Below the pieces are notes generated by a model. That model saw nothing but the letters and a program-made list of their open reading frames with translations, ran no database searches and was not told where the DNA came from. A program made the translations under genes and the position numbers. Shown in pieces: positions 31,409-35,542 of a stretch of 35,542 bases of DNA. Positions within the stretch are counted from its first letter, which is position 1, and each line of letters begins with the position of its first letter. This DNA is from an uncultured Mycoplasmatota bacterium (GTDB lineage: Bacteria; Bacillota_I; Bacilli_A; RF39; UBA660), in contig CAMMJA010000009.1 of assembly GCA_946497145.1 (NCBI GenBank), forward strand, positions 1-35,542, given 5' to 3'.

Positions 31409-31801
31409 TTCTTCGATAGAGATTACTTTTTTGGCATGTTTTTCGTTTTCTTGTTTTGGAACTGTAATTTCTAGCATACCATTTTTGAATTTTGCTTTGA
31501 TGTCTTCTTCTTGTACATCACCAATATAGAATTGACGTTCATATTTATGGAAGACATGTCTTTCACGACGAACGTATTTCTTGTTGTGTTCATCTTCTTC
31601 ATCTAATTTTTTCTCGGCTGAAATTTTTAAATAGCCGTGATCAAGTTCCATATGGATATCTTCTTTTTTGAAGCCAGGAATGTCCATTTCTAAGACATAC
31701 TGATCATCTTTTTCGTAGATGTCACACTTCATCATCTTGTCCATTTTCTTTGGTTCTAATTCATCGAAAAAATTATCGAAAAATATTCTGCTTGGTAACA
31801 T
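31406..31801 (-). CDS. Hsp20/alpha-crystallin family small heat-shock protein
   Basis: YVLEMDIPGFKKEDIHMELDHGYLKISAEKK...FYIGDVQEEDIKAKFKNGMLEITVPK; ATG 31801 preferred over GTG 31810. Confidence 0.94.
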   Translation of the reverse strand: MLPSRIFFDNFFDELEPKKMDKMMKCDIYEKDDQYVLEMDIPGFKKEDIHMELDHGYLKISAEKKLDEEDEHNKKYVRRERHVFHKYERQFYIGDVQEEDIKAKFKNGMLEITVPKQENEKHAKKVISIEE

Positions 31802-31915
31802 GAAAATCACTTCCTTTCCGATTATGTTTTAACACCACTTTTCTTCTTTTGTCAAGATGAAAAATAAAAATTTTAAAGCAATAATATTGTGTGTTGTCAG
31901 GTTGGTTTTTATGCA

Positions 31916-31944
31916 TAAAAATAACAGGAATTCCTGTTATTTTT
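31916..31944. terminator. Bidirectional palindromic terminator
   Basis: AAAAATAACAGGAATTCCTGTTATTTTTT, near-perfect palindrome abutting the PASTA gene stop codon. Confidence 0.8.
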
Positions 31945-33745
31945 TGATGATGTAGATGGTATATGTATCACAGTAATTGACATATTGTCCATCATATTTT
32001 TCTACTGATTCTTTGGTAAAGTCACCGTTGTTTCCATATCCTGGATCGGTCGCGACAATATTCCATTTGATATCTCCGTATCTATTTTTTAACATATTTA
32101 CCGTATCGTCGTAACTATTTCCAAATTCGAGCCATACTTGAACGGTTTTACTGCGATCGCAACTTGGAGTAGGTGGAGGAGTACTTTCCCCTGAATCCGT
32201 TCCTCCTGTATTGTTTCCACTGCCTGATGAACTTCCTGCTGGTGCTTTTCCATTGCTTAGGGTAATGGATAAGAAGGTATTTTCGGATACCTCGCTTCCT
32301 GCTGCCTTAGATTGTGCAGTAGCAACGTTTTTTTCTACATTGTTGTTGTAACGATAAATAAAGGAACAAGATAGATTTAATTCGTTACATTGTTGGGTAA
32401 TGTAACTTTTGGTTTTCCCAACGAAGTTTGGAATCGTTGTCTTTTTTCCTTGGGAAATGGTAACGGTGATCGCATCGTTATTTTGAATGGTATCTCCTTT
32501 TTGATGAGACCATTTGATGATTTCTCCTTGCGCAACACTATCACTGAATTCGTATACTTCATTGTATTTGATTCCGTATTGATCAGCCCATGTCTTAAAT
32601 TCTGCTAAAGAAGAGAAACTTTCCATCGTTAATTTTCCTTTTGAAATAACTACTTTGATTACGGTTCCTTCTTCGATTACATCACCTTCTTGATAGTTAA
32701 CTTCAATTGGCATGTTCATTTGGATCGATTCATCATAACGATCTGATAATTCGATTTTTAAACGATTTTGGGTGATCCATTCTGTAATTTCCGTCAAAGA
32801 CATTTTCATTAAGTTTGGTACGGTAATTTTACTTCCTTTGGAAACGGTAATTGTCACTTTGTCTTTGGCTGGATCGACTGTTTTATTTTCTTCAATGCTT
32901 TGTTTCATAATGTGATCTCTTTTAATGGTATCGCTGTAGTCAGTTGCTTCTTCGTAGGAAATTGCGTGTTGTTTTAACCAGAATGTGGCTTCAAATTTTG
33001 ATTTGTTGACAAGATCGATCATTTTCGTTGGTTGAATATCATCTTCTGTCCCAATAGAGAAGATTAATTTAATATAATCATTTCGCTTCATCGTACCGGA
33101 ACCCTGTTGTTCAATGACGGTATCTTTGGTTTTATCTGAGATAATAAATTCTACTTCGACATTGGATAGATGATTTTTTTTGATAAATTCTAACACATCT
33201 TCTGCCTTCCATCCAACCATGTTGGGAATGACGACTTCTTTTTCTAGATCTGGGCCATCTGAAACCGTAATGGTCATTTCATCTATTTTTTTAGATAATG
33301 TTCCCGGCTCTACATCTTGACTAATAATATAGTATTCTTCGACATTATCGCTATTTTCAAAAGATTGTTTGATGGTAATTTCGTTTTCCTGAGCCCATTT
33401 TACTGCTTCTACTGATGCTTTTCCTGTAAAATCTTCTACATAACTTTGTTTGGGAAGTTGCAAAATTTCCATGTCGGTCAACAGTTGAAAACCACTGTAA
33501 CCAGTGAGAAGCAAAGCCCCGATGACTGTATAACGCTTTCCTTTTTCGTTGGTTGTCATTCCTGTAAAGAAGAAGAGAATGGAAAAAATAGTGATCAAAC
33601 TTACTCCAATAATCGTCGCCAACTGATTGACTAAATTGCCACTATTTATGACTGTATAGATAAAATACGCAACTGTCGTAATAATTGCAAGTGCTAAAAC
33701 AAACGACACAATTCCTTTTTTGTTTTCTTTTTTATTTTCCTTCAT
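31937..33745 (-). CDS. Membrane-anchored protein with about six PASTA-like domains and a cysteine-containing C-terminal domain; no kinase domain
   Basis: Two TM segments then repeats such as VVIPNMVGWKAEDVLEFIKKNHL...IKLIFSIG, ITVPNLMKMSLTEITEWI...IKVVISKG and TTIPNFVGKTKSYITQQCNELNL...LSITLSNG; Ser/Gly linker; CDRSKTVQVWLEFGNSYDDT... C-terminus. ATG 33745 with SD AAGGTGG. Confidence 0.85.
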   Translation of the reverse strand: MKENKKENKKGIVSFVLALAIITTVAYFIYTVINSGNLVNQLATIIGVSLITIFSILFFFTGMTTNEKGKRYTVIGALLLTGYSGFQLLTDMEILQLPKQSYVEDFTGKASVEAVKWAQENEITIKQSFENSDNVEEYYIISQDVEPGTLSKKIDEMTITVSDGPDLEKEVVIPNMVGWKAEDVLEFIKKNHLSNVEVEFIISDKTKDTVIEQQGSGTMKRNDYIKLIFSIGTEDDIQPTKMIDLVNKSKFEATFWLKQHAISYEEATDYSDTIKRDHIMKQSIEENKTVDPAKDKVTITVSKGSKITVPNLMKMSLTEITEWITQNRLKIELSDRYDESIQMNMPIEVNYQEGDVIEEGTVIKVVISKGKLTMESFSSLAEFKTWADQYGIKYNEVYEFSDSVAQGEIIKWSHQKGDTIQNNDAITVTISQGKKTTIPNFVGKTKSYITQQCNELNLSCSFIYRYNNNVEKNVATAQSKAAGSEVSENTFLSITLSNGKAPAGSSSGSGNNTGGTDSGESTPPPTPSCDRSKTVQVWLEFGNSYDDTVNMLKNRYGDIKWNIVATDPGYGNNGDFTKESVEKYDGQYVNYCDTYTIYIIKK

Positions 33746-33956
33746 TACATCTACCACCTTATTTTCATTCTATCCTTATTATATAATAAATTTATCAAAA
33801 TAGAAATAGATAATTACGATACTTGTAAAGATTGACAAAGTAAAAAATATTTTTCTTCGTGGCTTTGTAACCGAAGAATCACGATGAAAATGATCACATT
33901 TTTTCTTTTCGAAACATTTGAGAAATGTTATAATGATTTTAATGATAGAGGTGCTT

Positions 33957-35447
33957 ATGAAAAATCGATTATCGAAAATTACAGAAATTTTTTTCATTAT
34001 TTTTGTTATTTTACTATGTTTGTCACAACTGAAATGGTTTTATCAATCATGGATGACGTTGGTGTTGTTGATTGGTGTGTTTATTTTAACGATTCTATAT
34101 TTTATAAAAGATCAAACAAAAGATAGAAAAAAACATTTAATCTACTTAGGTATTTATGGTTTTTTGGTCATTTTGTATTTAGGAATCTCTCATGTTCATC
34201 ATAGTAAATTTACTTCTTTGGTTCCATCCAACTTTGATTATCATCTTTTTTCTGAACTACTTTATTTTATCAAGATGTCTGTTGTTGTAGTGATGCTGTT
34301 TTTGTTTTCCAAATTGAATATTTCCAAAAAGTATTATCGTCGTGTGATATTTGGAGTATCCTGTTTTATGTCTCTTTCCATTATCATTCCGAATTTGTTA
34401 GGTATTTCTTACGGTAGTTATAGCGATCAAACGATTCGTGGTAATTTTTTTACTTGGTTTACCGATGGATATCAAAAGCATACGTTTTATCATTTGGCTT
34501 CAAAGGGCTTTTTCTATTCTGCTAATCAGGTGAGTGCTATTTTGCTTTTGTTGTTTCCTGTTTTGCTTTATTATTTGATTAAAACTACGAGTTGGAAAAT
34601 ATTTGTCCTTACTTTTTTACAAGTTTGGGCTATGTTTCTATTGGGAACAAGAACGGCTATTTATGGTTCTATTTTAATGTTGGCTGCGATTGTTTTACTA
34701 GGACTATTTTATACTTTTTGGAAAAAGGAAATCAAATTTCAAATGAAGAATTTGATATATTTTAATATTTTAATTTTATTTGTAGGCATTTTGTTTCCAT
34801 TTTCTCCTATTCATAGTAGGAAAGAAGTGCAAGAAAATATTAATCATGAGGGACTTGCCTATGCGCTTGTAGAGCAGACAGATGATCTTTCATCCCAAGA
34901 AATGACACGAGAAGATAAGATAACATATATCGAAGAAAATTACGAAGAAAAACGAATTTTGGAACATTTTATTATCCGTTCCTATCCTTATATTTACGAT
35001 CCTGATTTTTGGTATGAAATTTTACAATTGCCAACAGAACTTAGAACTAATTGGAGATATTTGGAAAAACAAATGTTAGATCGTGTAATAGAAATCAATC
35101 ATAACCCTTACGATAAATGGTTGGGTATTAGTTATACGAGAGTGCAGAATATTTTCAATTTAGAACAAGATTTTTTAGTACAGTATTATTCAGTAGGTAT
35201 TTGTGGTATGATTTTGTTTTTGGCTGGTTATTTTATCATGATAGCAAAAATTAGTTTTGATATTGTCAAGAAAAAATTATCACATTGTTTTTTACCGCTT
35301 TGTTTGTTGTATGCTTCTTGTGTATTTTTGGCGGTATCATATTTTAGTGGGAACTTATTAAACAGTTTGATGGTTACTCCTTATTTATGTTTGATTTTAG
35401 GATATGCCACCAAAGAAGTGAAAGGAGGAATGAAGTATGAAACATAA
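33957..35447 (+). CDS. O-antigen ligase-like polytopic membrane protein
   Basis: About 496 aa, more than 8 hydrophobic segments with a large extracellular loop; FLLGTRTAIYGSILMLA resembles the Wzy_C/O-antigen ligase motif. ATG 33957 has SD GAGGTG. Confidence 0.65.
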   Translation: MKNRLSKITEIFFIIFVILLCLSQLKWFYQSWMTLVLLIGVFILTILYFIKDQTKDRKKHLIYLGIYGFLVILYLGISHVHHSKFTSLVPSNFDYHLFSELLYFIKMSVVVVMLFLFSKLNISKKYYRRVIFGVSCFMSLSIIIPNLLGISYGSYSDQTIRGNFFTWFTDGYQKHTFYHLASKGFFYSANQVSAILLLLFPVLLYYLIKTTSWKIFVLTFLQVWAMFLLGTRTAIYGSILMLAAIVLLGLFYTFWKKEIKFQMKNLIYFNILILFVGILFPFSPIHSRKEVQENINHEGLAYALVEQTDDLSSQEMTREDKITYIEENYEEKRILEHFIIRSYPYIYDPDFWYEILQLPTELRTNWRYLEKQMLDRVIEINHNPYDKWLGISYTRVQNIFNLEQDFLVQYYSVGICGMILFLAGYFIMIAKISFDIVKKKLSHCFLPLCLLYASCVFLAVSYFSGNLLNSLMVTPYLCLILGYATKEVKGGMKYET

Positions 35448-35542
35448 GAAAAAAGTATGGTTGATACTTGGGCTTGTGTTTTTGGTGATTGTTTTGGTTA
35501 TCTCTATTTTATTTTTCCGTGATCAAAAAGAAAAAAAGATGA
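35437..35542 (+). CDS. N-terminus of a single-TM exported/membrane protein (partial, runs off the right edge)
   Basis: MKHKKKVWLILGLVFLVIVLVISILFFRDQKEKKM..., SD AAAGGAGG, overlaps the upstream gene end. Confidence 0.7.
   Translation, partial: MKHKKKVWLILGLVFLVIVLVISILFFRDQKEKKM

Noticed and set aside
31802-31900. CIRCE element for Hsp20
   Set aside because: No TTAGCACTC-N9-GAGTGCTAA-like repeat; only an ordinary TTGACA-type promoter is visible on the minus strand.

Overview
Low-GC Bacillota-type chromosomal segment, probably from a walled, Mollicutes-related gut lineage (taxonomy is inference). It opens with the 3' end of a 23S rRNA and an unusually short 5S rRNA. These are followed by an XRE repressor, a small membrane peptide and an orphan LytTR regulator; the tsaE-tsaB-rimI-tsaD operon; a TauT/SsuABC-type ABC transporter; a VbhA-Fic toxin-antitoxin pair; a pcrA - nucleotidyltransferase - ligA - gatCAB housekeeping run; a tandem-SBP/GGDEF sensor, BrkB and an LTA-synthase-like protein; and an envelope cluster (LCP-PASTA fusion, glucosaminidase/Ig-like surface protein, Hsp20, kinase-less six-PASTA protein, O-antigen-ligase-like protein). 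Best second-look items: (1) gatB, normally essential, interrupted by one in-frame TAA; (2) a promoter whose exact 17-bp spacer is a perfect palindrome, driving a ~39-aa acidic tail-anchored peptide between a divergent XRE gene and a convergent orphan LytTR gene; (3) a recurrent pattern of stop codons buried inside or abutting intrinsic terminator hairpins; (4) a degenerate DGNEF in place of GGDEF in a two-SBP-domain receptor; (5) PASTA and LCP modules fused or reused without a Ser/Thr kinase, with paired extracellular cysteines; (6) a decayed two-component system between ligA and gatC; (7) a Mollicutes-like truncated 5S arm. No single clearly new system is proven; the 0.9-2.0 kb XRE/peptide/LytTR locus is the best candidate.
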